Positions 5,982 through 13,421 are shown, counted from the stretch's first letter. The stretch: 13,421 nucleotides of DNA from Lachnospiraceae bacterium UBA3282 (GCA_002361735.1 DETS01000126.1:1-13421); one strand, 5' to 3'. Made by a program: numbers and translations. Notes: generated from the sequence alone by a model not told the origin.

Positions 5982-6013
5982 ATGAGAAAAAGTACGATGA
6001 TAGGGAGAAAGAT

Positions 6014-6928
6014 ATGGAGAGAACGAGTAAAAAGAACGCCAATCTGATGAATCTGATCAAGCGGGTGCATGGTGTGGTGGAGAACGTGGATATTGAAAAA
6101 CACCGACAGTCTCAGGATCATTTCGGTGCGCTTCTTGGAAACAGCAGGGATGTGATCACGGAGGATGTAGAGATTCCGACGGGGCATGAGGAAGGGAAGC
6201 TCCACGGTGAATGGTGTTATGTAAACCGAACGCATATGAAGAAATATGTCATCCTCTATTGTCACGGCGGCGGTTATTCGACGGGCAGCAGTCTTTATGC
6301 CAGGACGCTGACCACGAAGCTTGCGGCATCGACTTCCATGGATGTGCTCTGTTTTGACTACAGGCTTGCGCCGGAGCATCCTTATCCGGCAGCCACGGAG
6401 GATGCGATGGCGGCTTGGAATTATCTGATGCTTTTGGGGTATGGAGCGCGGGATGTGGTGATTGCGGGGGACTCGGCAGGCGGGAATCTGGCGCTCTCGC
6501 TGGTGCTTAAGTTAAAGAGTGAGAACAGGCTGCTGCCCAGAGGTCTGGTGCTGATGTCGCCGTGGACGGATTTAACGGCTTCGGGAAAGTCCCATGTGAC
6601 GAAAGCACAGATCGATCCGGTGCTGAATGCCGGGTATCTGGAGCAGATGATTCAAAACTATGCCGAGGGACAAGATCTGGAAGATCCTTACATTTCCCCT
6701 TTGTTTGGGGATTATGAGGGCTTTCCGCCCATCTATATTCAGGTGGGGAGCAACGAGATCTTACAGGATGACGCGGTGATGCTTTACAAAAAGCTTTTGA
6801 AGGCAAATGTGAGCGTGAAGATGGATGTCTTTAAGGGGATGTGGCATGTGTTCCAGATGTCGCCGTTTAAGACCGCGTATGAGGCGATGGATCAGAATGC
6901 GGAATTTATTTACGATATTTGCAGGTAG
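6014..6928 (+). CDS. Alpha/beta hydrolase, HSL-type carboxylesterase
   Basis: A 304-residue cytoplasmic esterase of the hormone-sensitive-lipase family (bacterial acetyl-esterase group), which hydrolyses short-chain acyl esters. Visible elements are the oxyanion-hole motif HGGGY (84-88), DYRLAPEHPYPA (115-126), the nucleophile elbow GDSAGG with S154, the acidic region SNEILQDD (246-253; E248 or D252 as acid) and H278 in MWHVF. The first 50 residues are a charged helical cap. I chose ATG 6014 because AGGGAG sits 6 nt upstream; ATG 5972, 14 codons earlier in the same frame, lies inside the promoter's -10 and lacks a ribosome site. It diverges from the acyltransferase, so the pair may make and break the same ester, which is an inference. 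Confidence 0.9.
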   Translation: MERTSKKNANLMNLIKRVHGVVENVDIEKHRQSQDHFGALLGNSRDVITEDVEIPTGHEEGKLHGEWCYVNRTHMKKYVILYCHGGGYSTGSSLYARTLTTKLAASTSMDVLCFDYRLAPEHPYPAATEDAMAAWNYLMLLGYGARDVVIAGDSAGGNLALSLVLKLKSENRLLPRGLVLMSPWTDLTASGKSHVTKAQIDPVLNAGYLEQMIQNYAEGQDLEDPYISPLFGDYEGFPPIYIQVGSNEILQDDAVMLYKKLLKANVSVKMDVFKGMWHVFQMSPFKTAYEAMDQNAEFIYDICR

Positions 6929-6943
6929 TAAATGCCTGGCGGC

Positions 6944-7003
6944 AGAAGAAAATTTCTTCGAAATTATCTTCTCGAGTACCGCTTCGCGGCCTCGGCAGAA
7001 GAT
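6944..7003. other. Two mutually exclusive hairpins before dgt
   Basis: AGAAGAAAATTTC (6944-6956) can pair with GAAATTATCTTCT (6960-6972) at 12 of 13 positions around a TTC loop. The same ATCTTCTCGAG (6966-6976) can instead pair with CTCG-GC-AGAAGAT (6991-7003), enclosing CCGC-TTC-GCGG (6979-6989). The two folds share 6966-6972 and cannot coexist. Neither is followed by a T run. They lie 15 bases after the esterase stop and 75 before dgt. Confidence 0.55.
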
Positions 7004-7077
7004 ATGAGATTATTTAATAAGAAAAAGAAGGATTTCGGAAATTTAGGGCGAATAATAGTAGTAAAGAGGTTATTGCC

Positions 7078-8082
7078 ATGAATATAAGAGAAAGCTTGGA
7101 ACAGTGGGAAAAGGAATATTTAAGCCCCTACGCTATGCTCAGCATGGATTCTAAGGGGCGGCTCAAGGATGAGGAGCAGTGCGATATCCGCCCGGTGTTT
7201 CAAAGAGACAGGGACCGCATCATACATAGTAAGTCGTTCCGCCGCTTAAAGGACAAAACGCAGGTGTTTCTGACACCGGAAGGCGACCACTATCGCACCA
7301 GACTCACGCATACGCTGGAGGTCAGCCAGACCGCGAGGACGATTGCCAAAGCCTTAAAGCTTAACGAGGATCTGGTGGAGGCGATTGCGCTTGGACACGA
7401 TCTGGGGCATACGCCTTTCGGACATGCGGGCGAGCGGGCGCTTGACAGGGTGTGTCCCTACGGGTTTAAGCACAATGAGCAGAGTGTGCGTACCGTGGAT
7501 CTTCTGGAAAAGGACGGTCAGGGCATCAACCTGACGATGGAGGTGCGGGACGGCATCTTAAACCACCAGACATCCGGAATGCCGGCGACGCTGGAGGGCA
7601 GGATCGTCCGTCTGGCGGATAAGATTGCCTATATCCATCACGATATGGACGATGCGGTGCGGGCAGGCATCCTGAAAGAGGCGGACGTGCCCAGAGAGAT
7701 CGGCAGCGTGATCGGTTACAGCTGCGGACAGCGCCTTGACTTTTTCATTCATAACATTGTGACAAACAGCCGCGACAGGGACGATATTACCATGTCTCCG
7801 GAGGTGGAGGAAGCGATGCGGAAAATGCGGGAGTTCATGTTTCGGCATGTGTATCGCAATCCCATCGCAAAGAGTGAGGAGGGGAAGGCGGAGAATCTCA
7901 TCATTACCCTCTATGAGCATTATCTGGTACATACCGAGCAGCTCCCCAATTTCTTGTTTAAGCTGCTGGATGCAGGGGAACCGCTGGAAAAGATCGTATG
8001 TGACTATATCAGTTCCATGACGGACCGTTTCGCCATCGCGCAGTATGAGAGGATTTTTATTCCGAAAACGTGGCAAAGATGA
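7078..8082 (+). CDS. dgt: Deoxyguanosinetriphosphate triphosphohydrolase-like HD protein
   Basis: Cytoplasmic HD-domain hydrolase of the dGTPase family, which releases triphosphate from dNTPs and so influences precursor pools for replication. The 334-residue length fits the shorter (type 2) branch common in Firmicutes. The metal-binding set is complete: H78 (RLTHTLEV), H107-D108 (LGHDLGHTPFGH) and D181 (LADKIAYIHHD). H111, H116 and H132 are further conserved His residues. The entry motif PVFQRDRDRIIHSKSFRRL (39-57) is characteristic. ATG 7078 follows AGAGGT by about 7 nt. It leads a plus-strand cluster with dnaG and rpoD, the usual place for this gene in many Clostridia. Substrate preference among dNTPs cannot be told from sequence. 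Confidence 0.94.
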   Translation: MNIRESLEQWEKEYLSPYAMLSMDSKGRLKDEEQCDIRPVFQRDRDRIIHSKSFRRLKDKTQVFLTPEGDHYRTRLTHTLEVSQTARTIAKALKLNEDLVEAIALGHDLGHTPFGHAGERALDRVCPYGFKHNEQSVRTVDLLEKDGQGINLTMEVRDGILNHQTSGMPATLEGRIVRLADKIAYIHHDMDDAVRAGILKEADVPREIGSVIGYSCGQRLDFFIHNIVTNSRDRDDITMSPEVEEAMRKMREFMFRHVYRNPIAKSEEGKAENLIITLYEHYLVHTEQLPNFLFKLLDAGEPLEKIVCDYISSMTDRFAIAQYERIFIPKTWQR

Positions 8083-8139
8083 AAAGAAGTTCTAGCTCTA
8101 AAATACGGCATTCTCTGTATGAATGAAAAGGGGAATAAC

Positions 8140-9918
8140 ATGCGTTATCCTGAGGAGTTGATCGAGGAGATCAGGACAAAAAATGATATCGTGGATGTGA
8201 TTTCCGGCTGTGTGCGGCTGCAGAAGAAGGGAAGCAGCTATTTTGGGCTTTGTCCGTTTCACAATGAGAAATCGCCTTCTTTTTCGGTTTCTCAAGCCAA
8301 GCAGATGTATTACTGCTTCGGCTGCGGTGCGGGCGGCAATGTGATCACTTTCCTGATGGAATATGAGAACGCCACTTTTCAGGAGGCGGTAAAGACACTG
8401 GCGGACAGAGCAGGAGTCTCCCTGCCGGAGGTGGAATACTCCGAGGAGATGCGAAAGAAAGAAAGCAGGCGGGCGAAGCTGTTAGAGGTCAATAAGGAGG
8501 CGGCGAAGTACTATTATTATCTGCTGCGCTCCCCCAAAGGGCAGGCAGGCTATCGCTATCTGGCAGGACGGAAGCTCTCCGAGGAGACCATGAAGAAGTT
8601 TGGTCTGGGCTTTGCGGACGGGTCACGTTCCGATCTGTCGGCGTATCTGCACTCCAAAGGCTATGCGGATGATTTGATCAAGGAATCGGGGCTGGCGGGA
8701 TTCGATGAACAGCGCGGAGTACATGATAAATTCTGGAATCGCGTGATGTTCCCGATCCAGGATGCCAACCACCGCGTGATCGGTTTCGGCGGCCGGGTCA
8801 TGGGGGACGCTAAGCCCAAATACTTAAATTCGCCGGAGACGGCAGTCTTTGACAAGAGCCGTAATCTATACGGTTTGAATTTTGCCAGAACGGCGCGAAC
8901 GGGCAACATCATCCTCTGCGAGGGCTATATGGATGTGATCGCCATGCACCAGGCGGGGTTTGGACAGGCGGTGGCATCTCTGGGGACAGCCTTTACCGCG
9001 GGGCAGGCGGGGCTTTTGAAACGCTATGCGGAGGAGGTCCTCCTTGCTTATGACAGCGACGGCGCCGGTACGAATGCCGCCCTCCGCGCGATTGCTATTC
9101 TCAAAGAAGCCGGGCTGCGGGCGCGGGTGATCGATATGCAGCCCTATAAAGATCCCGACGAATTTGTAAAGAATCTGGGAGCGGAAGCTTTTCAGGAGCG
9201 GATCAATAAGGCGGAGAACAGTTTTTTCTTTGAGTTAAAGATTCTGGAGCGGAATTACCGTATGGATGATCCCGAATCAAAAACCGCTTTTCATCGCGAG
9301 ATCGCTAAGAAGCTCTGCGGTTTTGAGGAGGAGGTCGAGCGGGAAAATTATCTGGAAGCTGCGGCACAGCGTTATCATATCGGTCATGATAACCTGCGTA
9401 AGCTGGTAAACGGTTATGCTGCCCGCACAGGGCTGGTGAAACCGATAGAAAGACCGAAGGCGACAACAAAGGAAAAATCCTCGCCCGAGGAGCAGAGTAG
9501 AAGATCTCAGAGGATCCTGCTTACCTGGCTCGTGGAGGAACCGCAGATTTATCCGAAGATAAAGGCGTATATTTCGGCGGCGGACTTTACGGACGAGCTG
9601 ATCGGGCAGGTGGCGGACAAGCTGTTTGCGGGTCTTTCCGGAAATGGGTTTCAGCCGGCCTCCATCATCAGCGCCTTTGAGGACGAGGAGGAGCAGCGTG
9701 AGGTGGCAAAGATTTTTAATACAAAGCTGCCGCGCCTGGAGACAATTCAGGAAAAGGAAAAGGCGCTGCGGGATGTGCTTCTTTCGGTGAAACAAAACAG
9801 TTTTGACCATTATTCGGCGCTGATGGGATCGGATGTGGGGGCGCTCTCCCGCGTGATTTCGGGGAAAAAGGAACTGGAGGCGCTTAAGAAAACGCATATT
9901 TCGCTGGGATCAGGGTAA
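8140..9918 (+). CDS. dnaG: DNA primase
   Basis: Makes the RNA primers for lagging-strand synthesis, working with the replicative helicase. The 592-residue protein has the standard three parts. An N-terminal zinc domain has C38, H41, C59 and C62 (CPFHNEKSPSF, YCFGCGAGGN). The RNA polymerase/Toprim core contains FGLGFADG (154-161), E261 (ILCEGYMDV), D305 and D307 (YDSDGAG) and KDPDE (337-341). The C-terminal helicase-binding region, from about 440, is more divergent. ATG 8140 was chosen because AAGGGG precedes it at good spacing and MRYPEELIEEI is the usual N-terminus; ATG 8119, seven codons earlier, has no ribosome site. It follows dgt by 57 bases and precedes rpoD. Confidence 0.97.
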   Translation: MRYPEELIEEIRTKNDIVDVISGCVRLQKKGSSYFGLCPFHNEKSPSFSVSQAKQMYYCFGCGAGGNVITFLMEYENATFQEAVKTLADRAGVSLPEVEYSEEMRKKESRRAKLLEVNKEAAKYYYYLLRSPKGQAGYRYLAGRKLSEETMKKFGLGFADGSRSDLSAYLHSKGYADDLIKESGLAGFDEQRGVHDKFWNRVMFPIQDANHRVIGFGGRVMGDAKPKYLNSPETAVFDKSRNLYGLNFARTARTGNIILCEGYMDVIAMHQAGFGQAVASLGTAFTAGQAGLLKRYAEEVLLAYDSDGAGTNAALRAIAILKEAGLRARVIDMQPYKDPDEFVKNLGAEAFQERINKAENSFFFELKILERNYRMDDPESKTAFHREIAKKLCGFEEEVERENYLEAAAQRYHIGHDNLRKLVNGYAARTGLVKPIERPKATTKEKSSPEEQSRRSQRILLTWLVEEPQIYPKIKAYISAADFTDELIGQVADKLFAGLSGNGFQPASIISAFEDEEEQREVAKIFNTKLPRLETIQEKEKALRDVLLSVKQNSFDHYSALMGSDVGALSRVISGKKELEALKKTHISLGSG

Positions 9919-9962
9919 GCTAATCGAAAAAAGACGTTAAGGGAACAGACATAGTGTACGCG

Positions 9963-9987
9963 GCGGCTTAACGGAAAGCGGCTAAAC
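9963..9987. repeat. Imperfect direct repeat in the dnaG-rpoD gap
   Basis: GCGGCTTAAC (9963-9972) and GCGGCTAAAC (9978-9987) match at nine of ten bases with start-to-start spacing of 15. They lie just upstream of the rpoD ribosome site. The 78-base gap shows no convincing promoter or terminator. Confidence 0.4.
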
Positions 9988-10008
9988 ATAGGAAGGATGG
10001 AGCAATTC

Positions 10009-11121
10009 ATGGATGAAAATGTACAGGAAAAGTTTGAGGAGCGTCTAAAAGATCTTCTGGCTATTGCAAAGAAAAAGAAAAATGTGCTGGAGTACCAGGA
10101 AATCAACGATTTCTTTTCCGACATGACGTTGGAGGAGGAGCAGTTTGATAAGATTCTGGAAACGCTTGAGCAGAATAATGTAGATGTACTGCGCATCACG
10201 GAGGAGGACGACGTCGACGATGAGGAGATCATCCTGACGGAGGAGGACGAAGTGGATGTGGAGGACATCGATCTCTCCGTGCCTGACGGCATCAGCATTG
10301 AGGATCCCGTCAGAATGTATCTGAAAGAGATCGGCAAGGTGCCTCTGCTCTCCGCGGAGGAGGAGATCGAGCTGGCAAAGAAGATGGAGATGGGGGATCT
10401 GGAGGCGAAGCAGCGTCTGGCAGAAGCCAATCTCCGCCTTGTAGTCAGTATTGCAAAGCGTTATGTGGGGCGCGGTATGCTTTTTCTTGACCTGATCCAG
10501 GAGGGAAATCTCGGACTGATCAAGGCGGTGGAGAAGTTCGATTACCGCAAGGGTTATAAATTTTCCACCTATGCGACCTGGTGGATTCGTCAGGCGATCA
10601 CCAGGGCGATCGCGGATCAGGCAAGGACCATCCGCATTCCCGTGCATATGGTAGAGACCATCAATAAATTGATTCGCGTAAGCCGTCAGCTTTTGCAGGA
10701 ACTTGGCAGGGAACCTACCCCGGAAGAAATCGCGGAACAGATGAATATGCCCGTGGAGCGGGTGCGCGAGATCTTAAAGATATCGCAGGAGCCGGTGTCT
10801 TTGGAGACGCCCATCGGCGAGGAGGAAGACAGCCACTTAGGCGACTTTATTCAGGATGACAATGTGCCCGTGCCTGCGGATGCGGCAGCGTTTACCCTGT
10901 TAAAAGAGCAGCTTGTGGAGGTGCTCGGCACCTTGACAGAGCGGGAACAGAAGGTGCTGCGTCTGCGCTTCGGGCTGGATGACGGGCGTGCGAGAACGCT
11001 GGAAGAAGTAGGGAAAGAGTTTAACGTGACCCGTGAGCGGATCAGGCAGATCGAGGCAAAGGCGTTAAGAAAGCTTCGTCATCCCAGCAGGAGCCGTAAG
11101 CTTAAGGATTATCTGGACTGA
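10009..11121 (+). CDS. rpoD: RNA polymerase primary sigma factor (sigma-A / RpoD)
   Basis: Housekeeping sigma-70 factor that directs RNA polymerase to TTGACA/TATAAT promoters like those seen here at the tRNA genes. About 370 residues. An N-terminal region 1.1-like helical part (about 5-60) is followed by a very acidic stretch (65-88). Region 1.2 begins at DPVRMYLKEIG (99-109). Region 2 contains DLIQEGNLGLIKAVEKFDY (161-179) and YATWWIRQAI (188-197). Region 3 covers about 215-290. Region 4 carries TEREQKVLRLRFGL and the helix-turn-helix TLEEVGKEFNVTRERIRQIE (330-349). ATG 10009 is preferred because GGAG lies 6 nt upstream; ATG 9997, four codons earlier in frame, directly abuts AGGAAGG, which is too close. 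It follows dnaG and overlaps trmK by one base. Confidence 0.97.
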   Translation: MDENVQEKFEERLKDLLAIAKKKKNVLEYQEINDFFSDMTLEEEQFDKILETLEQNNVDVLRITEEDDVDDEEIILTEEDEVDVEDIDLSVPDGISIEDPVRMYLKEIGKVPLLSAEEEIELAKKMEMGDLEAKQRLAEANLRLVVSIAKRYVGRGMLFLDLIQEGNLGLIKAVEKFDYRKGYKFSTYATWWIRQAITRAIADQARTIRIPVHMVETINKLIRVSRQLLQELGREPTPEEIAEQMNMPVERVREILKISQEPVSLETPIGEEEDSHLGDFIQDDNVPVPADAAAFTLLKEQLVEVLGTLTEREQKVLRLRFGLDDGRARTLEEVGKEFNVTRERIRQIEAKALRKLRHPSRSRKLKDYLD

Positions 11122-11894
11122 TGCGGCCCGTGGTCTTATCTGAGCGGCTGCGCGCTGTGGCAGGTATGGTGACAACGGGAAACCGCGTTTGTGATGTCGG
11201 CTGTGATCATGGTTTTGTGCCGATTTATCTGGTGCAGCAGGGCATAAGTCCTAAGGTTCTCGCCATGGATCTGCGGGAGGGGCCTCTGCGTGCTGCCAGG
11301 GAGCATGTGGAAGCCTATGGTCTTGGCGGACAGATTGCCACAAGACTTTCGGATGGTTTACATAACTATGATATTGGCGAAGCGGATATCCTGATCTGCG
11401 CGGGGATGGGCGGCGGTCTGATGCAGCGGATCTTGGACGCAGAGCGGGAGAAGACAGATTCCTTTCGAGAATTGATCTTGCAGCCGCAGTCCGAGATCGA
11501 AGGGTTTAGACGTTTCCTGCGGGAGAACGGTTATGGGATCGTTGACGAGGAGATACTTGAGGAGGACGGTAAGTTTTATCAGGTGATGCGCGCGGTGCCG
11601 GAACAGAAGGAAAGCACGGCAAATAGCGGAGAAATACGGGAAACAGTCACCGTTGGAGGGACTGTCGCGGATTTGCCTATAGATGAGTTATGTAAACTTA
11701 GAGATCGTTACGGCCCCATTTTATTAAAAAAAAGAACACCTGTTTTTTTATCCTATCTGGAGCGTGAGGCGGTGCTTTTCCGGGAGATTCTTGAGAATCT
11801 GCACGCGCAGGGGCTTCATGAGGAAAAGAGAAGACGGCGCTATGAACAGATAGAAGCGCTTTTGCGGGACAATGAACGGGTAAGGCATATGTAA
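11121..11894 (+). CDS. trmK: tRNA (adenine(22)-N(1))-methyltransferase
   Basis: SAM-dependent Rossmann-fold enzyme of the TrmK family, which methylates N1 of A22 in the D arm of tRNAs such as tRNA-Leu and tRNA-Ser; two tRNA-Leu genes lie in this window. Of 257 residues, the SAM-binding motif is DVGCDHG (25-31), D50 (AMDLREGP) is the likely ribose-binding acid, CAGMGGGLM (93-101) is the family signature and LQPQSEIEGFRRFLRENGY (120-138) follows. A charged helical tail (about 210-250) looks like the coiled coil known for the B. subtilis enzyme. Its ATG overlaps the rpoD TGA (TGATG), implying translational coupling. A segment of about 20 residues (160-185) between fold and tail looks variable. 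Adjacency to the primary sigma gene is the normal Firmicutes arrangement. Confidence 0.93.
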   Translation: MRPVVLSERLRAVAGMVTTGNRVCDVGCDHGFVPIYLVQQGISPKVLAMDLREGPLRAAREHVEAYGLGGQIATRLSDGLHNYDIGEADILICAGMGGGLMQRILDAEREKTDSFRELILQPQSEIEGFRRFLRENGYGIVDEEILEEDGKFYQVMRAVPEQKESTANSGEIRETVTVGGTVADLPIDELCKLRDRYGPILLKKRTPVFLSYLEREAVLFREILENLHAQGLHEEKRRRRYEQIEALLRDNERVRHM

Positions 11895-11970
11895 CCGTGA
11901 GTGCGGGAAGCGGTTGTAATATTAAATCGGGATACAGCATAAGAACCTAATAAGAAGGAGGAAACTGTCT

Positions 11971-13421
11971 ATGGTTACCATCAGGATCGGCGGCAAGGAA
12001 TACTACTATGAGGACGGCATCAAGTACGAGGTGGTTGCGGAGGCGCATCAGAACGACTATTTGAACAAAATCGCGCTTGTGACGGTAAACGGAAAGATTC
12101 GCGAGCTGATGAAGCGCGTGGACAGGGATTGCGACCTGACATTTATTACATGTAAAGACGATATCGGTCATAAGACCTATGTGCGCACAGCCGTCATGCT
12201 GATGATGAAGGCGGTCAAAGATGTGGCGGGCGTAGAGGCGGCGGCAAACGTAAAAGTGGAATTTGCCATTGGTGCGGGGTATTACTGTGCTTTCCGTAAC
12301 GGTCTGAAACTGGATGCGGCTACGATCGAAAAGGTAAAGGACCGTATGGGCGAGTTGGTGGATATGGACCTTTTGGTGACGAAGAAGGCGTATCCGGCGG
12401 ATGAGGCGGTGGCGCTGTTTGCGGAGAATGGCATGAAGGATAAAGTTTCCTTATTCCGTTACCGCAGGAGTTCCAATATCAATGTTTATTGCATGGGAGA
12501 TTATTATGATTACTTTTACGGATACATGATGCCCAGCACGGGCTATATCAATCTGTTTGATCTCTTTGCCTATGAGGACGGCATGATCTTACTGCTTCCG
12601 GAGCAGGAGGATCCGGAGGTGTTGCCGAAATTTGAGCCCCGCAAGAAATTGTTCCAGACCCTGATAGCGACCGGAAAATGGGGAGAGGAGCTGGGAATCG
12701 ATACGGTGGGAGATTTGAATGATCAGATCTGCAGCGGCAGCATCGCTGATATGATTCTGGTGCAGGAAGCGCTGCAGGAGAGGCGGATCGGGGAAATCGC
12801 CAGAGATATCGCAAGGCGCGAAGGAGTTAAGTTTGTGATGATCGCGGGTCCTTCCTCCTCGGGGAAGACGACCTTTTCTCACAGGCTCTCCATTCAGCTT
12901 AGGACCTACGGCTTAAAACCGCATCCCATCGGTTTGGATAATTATTATGTAAACCACGATCAGACGCCGAGGGATGAGGACGGCAATCCCGATTTTGAAT
13001 GTCTGGAAGCGCTGGACGTGGAACAGTTCAACAAGGATATGACAGCGCTTTTGGCAGGGGAGGAGGTACAGCTGCCGACCTTTAACTTTAAGACGGGAAG
13101 GCGGGAGTACAGCGGAAAGAAGACCAAACTCGGAGAGGATGATATCCTGGTGATCGAGGGAATCCACGGACTCAATGAAAAGATGTCTTACAGCCTGCCC
13201 GCTGAGAGCAAATTCAAGATTTATATCAGCGCGCTCACAACGCTGAATGTGGATGAACACAACAGGATTCCTACCACGGATAACCGTCTGCTGCGTCGTA
13301 TCGTGCGGGATGCCAGGACCAGAGGTGCCACCGCGGCGCGGACGATCTCCATGTGGGCGTCTGTCAGACGGGGGGAGGAAAAATACATATTCCCCTATCA
13401 GGAGGAGGCGGACGCCATGTT
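11971..13421 (+). CDS. Nucleoside (uridine-type) kinase with ThrRS-like N-terminal domains, 3' end outside window
   Basis: The first 483 residues of a kinase expected to be about 550 long; the frame is open to the window edge. Residues 1-60 resemble a TGS-type domain. Residues 65-210 resemble the second additional (editing) domain of threonyl-tRNA synthetase: IGAGYYCAF (100-108) and YCMG followed by PSTGYI (173-176, 188-193). From about 285 comes a uridine-kinase/phosphoribulokinase domain with P-loop GPSSSGKT (293-300), LDNYYV (substrate-binding region) and VIEGIHGLN. It should phosphorylate a nucleoside, probably uridine or cytidine, in pyrimidine salvage. The editing-type domain lacks the second His of HxxxH, so it is probably a degenerate binding module. 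ATG 11971 follows AGGAGG by 9 nt. It lies 76 bases after trmK, without a clear terminator between. Confidence 0.92.
   Translation, partial: MVTIRIGGKEYYYEDGIKYEVVAEAHQNDYLNKIALVTVNGKIRELMKRVDRDCDLTFITCKDDIGHKTYVRTAVMLMMKAVKDVAGVEAAANVKVEFAIGAGYYCAFRNGLKLDAATIEKVKDRMGELVDMDLLVTKKAYPADEAVALFAENGMKDKVSLFRYRRSSNINVYCMGDYYDYFYGYMMPSTGYINLFDLFAYEDGMILLLPEQEDPEVLPKFEPRKKLFQTLIATGKWGEELGIDTVGDLNDQICSGSIADMILVQEALQERRIGEIARDIARREGVKFVMIAGPSSSGKTTFSHRLSIQLRTYGLKPHPIGLDNYYVNHDQTPRDEDGNPDFECLEALDVEQFNKDMTALLAGEEVQLPTFNFKTGRREYSGKKTKLGEDDILVIEGIHGLNEKMSYSLPAESKFKIYISALTTLNVDEHNRIPTTDNRLLRRIVRDARTRGATAARTISMWASVRRGEEKYIFPYQEEADAM

Noticed and set aside
5972..6013. Upstream ATG for the esterase
   Set aside because: It lies within the extended -10, has no ribosome site, and ATG 6014 has AGGGAG at ideal spacing.
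5903..6379. 159-codon N-terminal extension of the acyltransferase
   Set aside because: It would run antisense through the esterase's first third; no domain there, and ATG 5902 has an upstream AAAGGA.
8119..8139. Upstream ATG for dnaG
   Set aside because: No ribosome site; ATG 8140 has AAGGGG upstream and the usual DnaG N-terminus.
9810..10647. Ser-rich and Leu/His-rich minus-strand ORFs of about 200 codons
   Set aside because: Reverse-frame shadows of dnaG and rpoD; the serine runs come from the antisense of GAG/GAC-rich acidic codons.

Overview
The window reads as a chromosomal segment of a Clostridia member, most likely a Lachnospiraceae. The reasons are the dgt-dnaG-rpoD-trmK order of a Firmicutes macromolecular-synthesis operon, a nucleoside kinase carrying threonyl-tRNA-synthetase-like N-terminal domains, a DUF4125 protein, a zinc-ribbon membrane protein beside an HHxxxDG acyltransferase, strong AGGAGG-type ribosome sites and tRNA genes without an encoded CCA. 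This assignment is an inference from gene content; no database was searched.

Left edge (1-1306): the 3' part of a tyrosine recombinase gene, with a different codon flavour (many ATA and AGA/AGG codons), points at the 3' end of a tRNA-Leu(AAG) gene on the minus strand. A perfect 10-bp tandem repeat and the tRNA terminator lie between them. This looks like the end of an integrative element or prophage whose body lies to the left of the window. From 1307 to 1585 two tRNA-Leu genes (AAG and CAG) diverge, each with a good sigma-A promoter; the CAG gene ends in a textbook terminator.

Middle (1586-7077): nagA (N-acetylglucosamine-6-phosphate deacetylase), a DUF4125 gene with its own promoter, then a convergent six-helix zinc-ribbon membrane protein gene. 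The gap between these last two is packed with hairpins, and the terminator of the DUF4125 gene lies inside the 3' coding end of the facing gene. The membrane protein gene sits downstream of, and probably in an operon with, an HHxxxDG acyltransferase gene. The acyltransferase diverges from an HSL-type carboxylesterase gene with overlapping promoters. The three make a compact candidate acylation/deacylation cassette of unknown substrate.

Right (7078-13421): dgt, dnaG, rpoD and trmK, all on the plus strand and tightly packed (rpoD and trmK overlap by one base), followed by a nucleoside kinase gene cut by the window end. These supply dNTP control, replication priming, the housekeeping sigma factor, tRNA m1A22 modification and nucleoside phosphorylation.

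The most interesting unexplained signals are the acyltransferase/esterase/membrane-protein cassette, the structured gap at 3664-3784, the mutually exclusive hairpins at 6944-7003, and the integrase-tRNA junction. I see no CRISPR array, insertion sequence or complete defence system.
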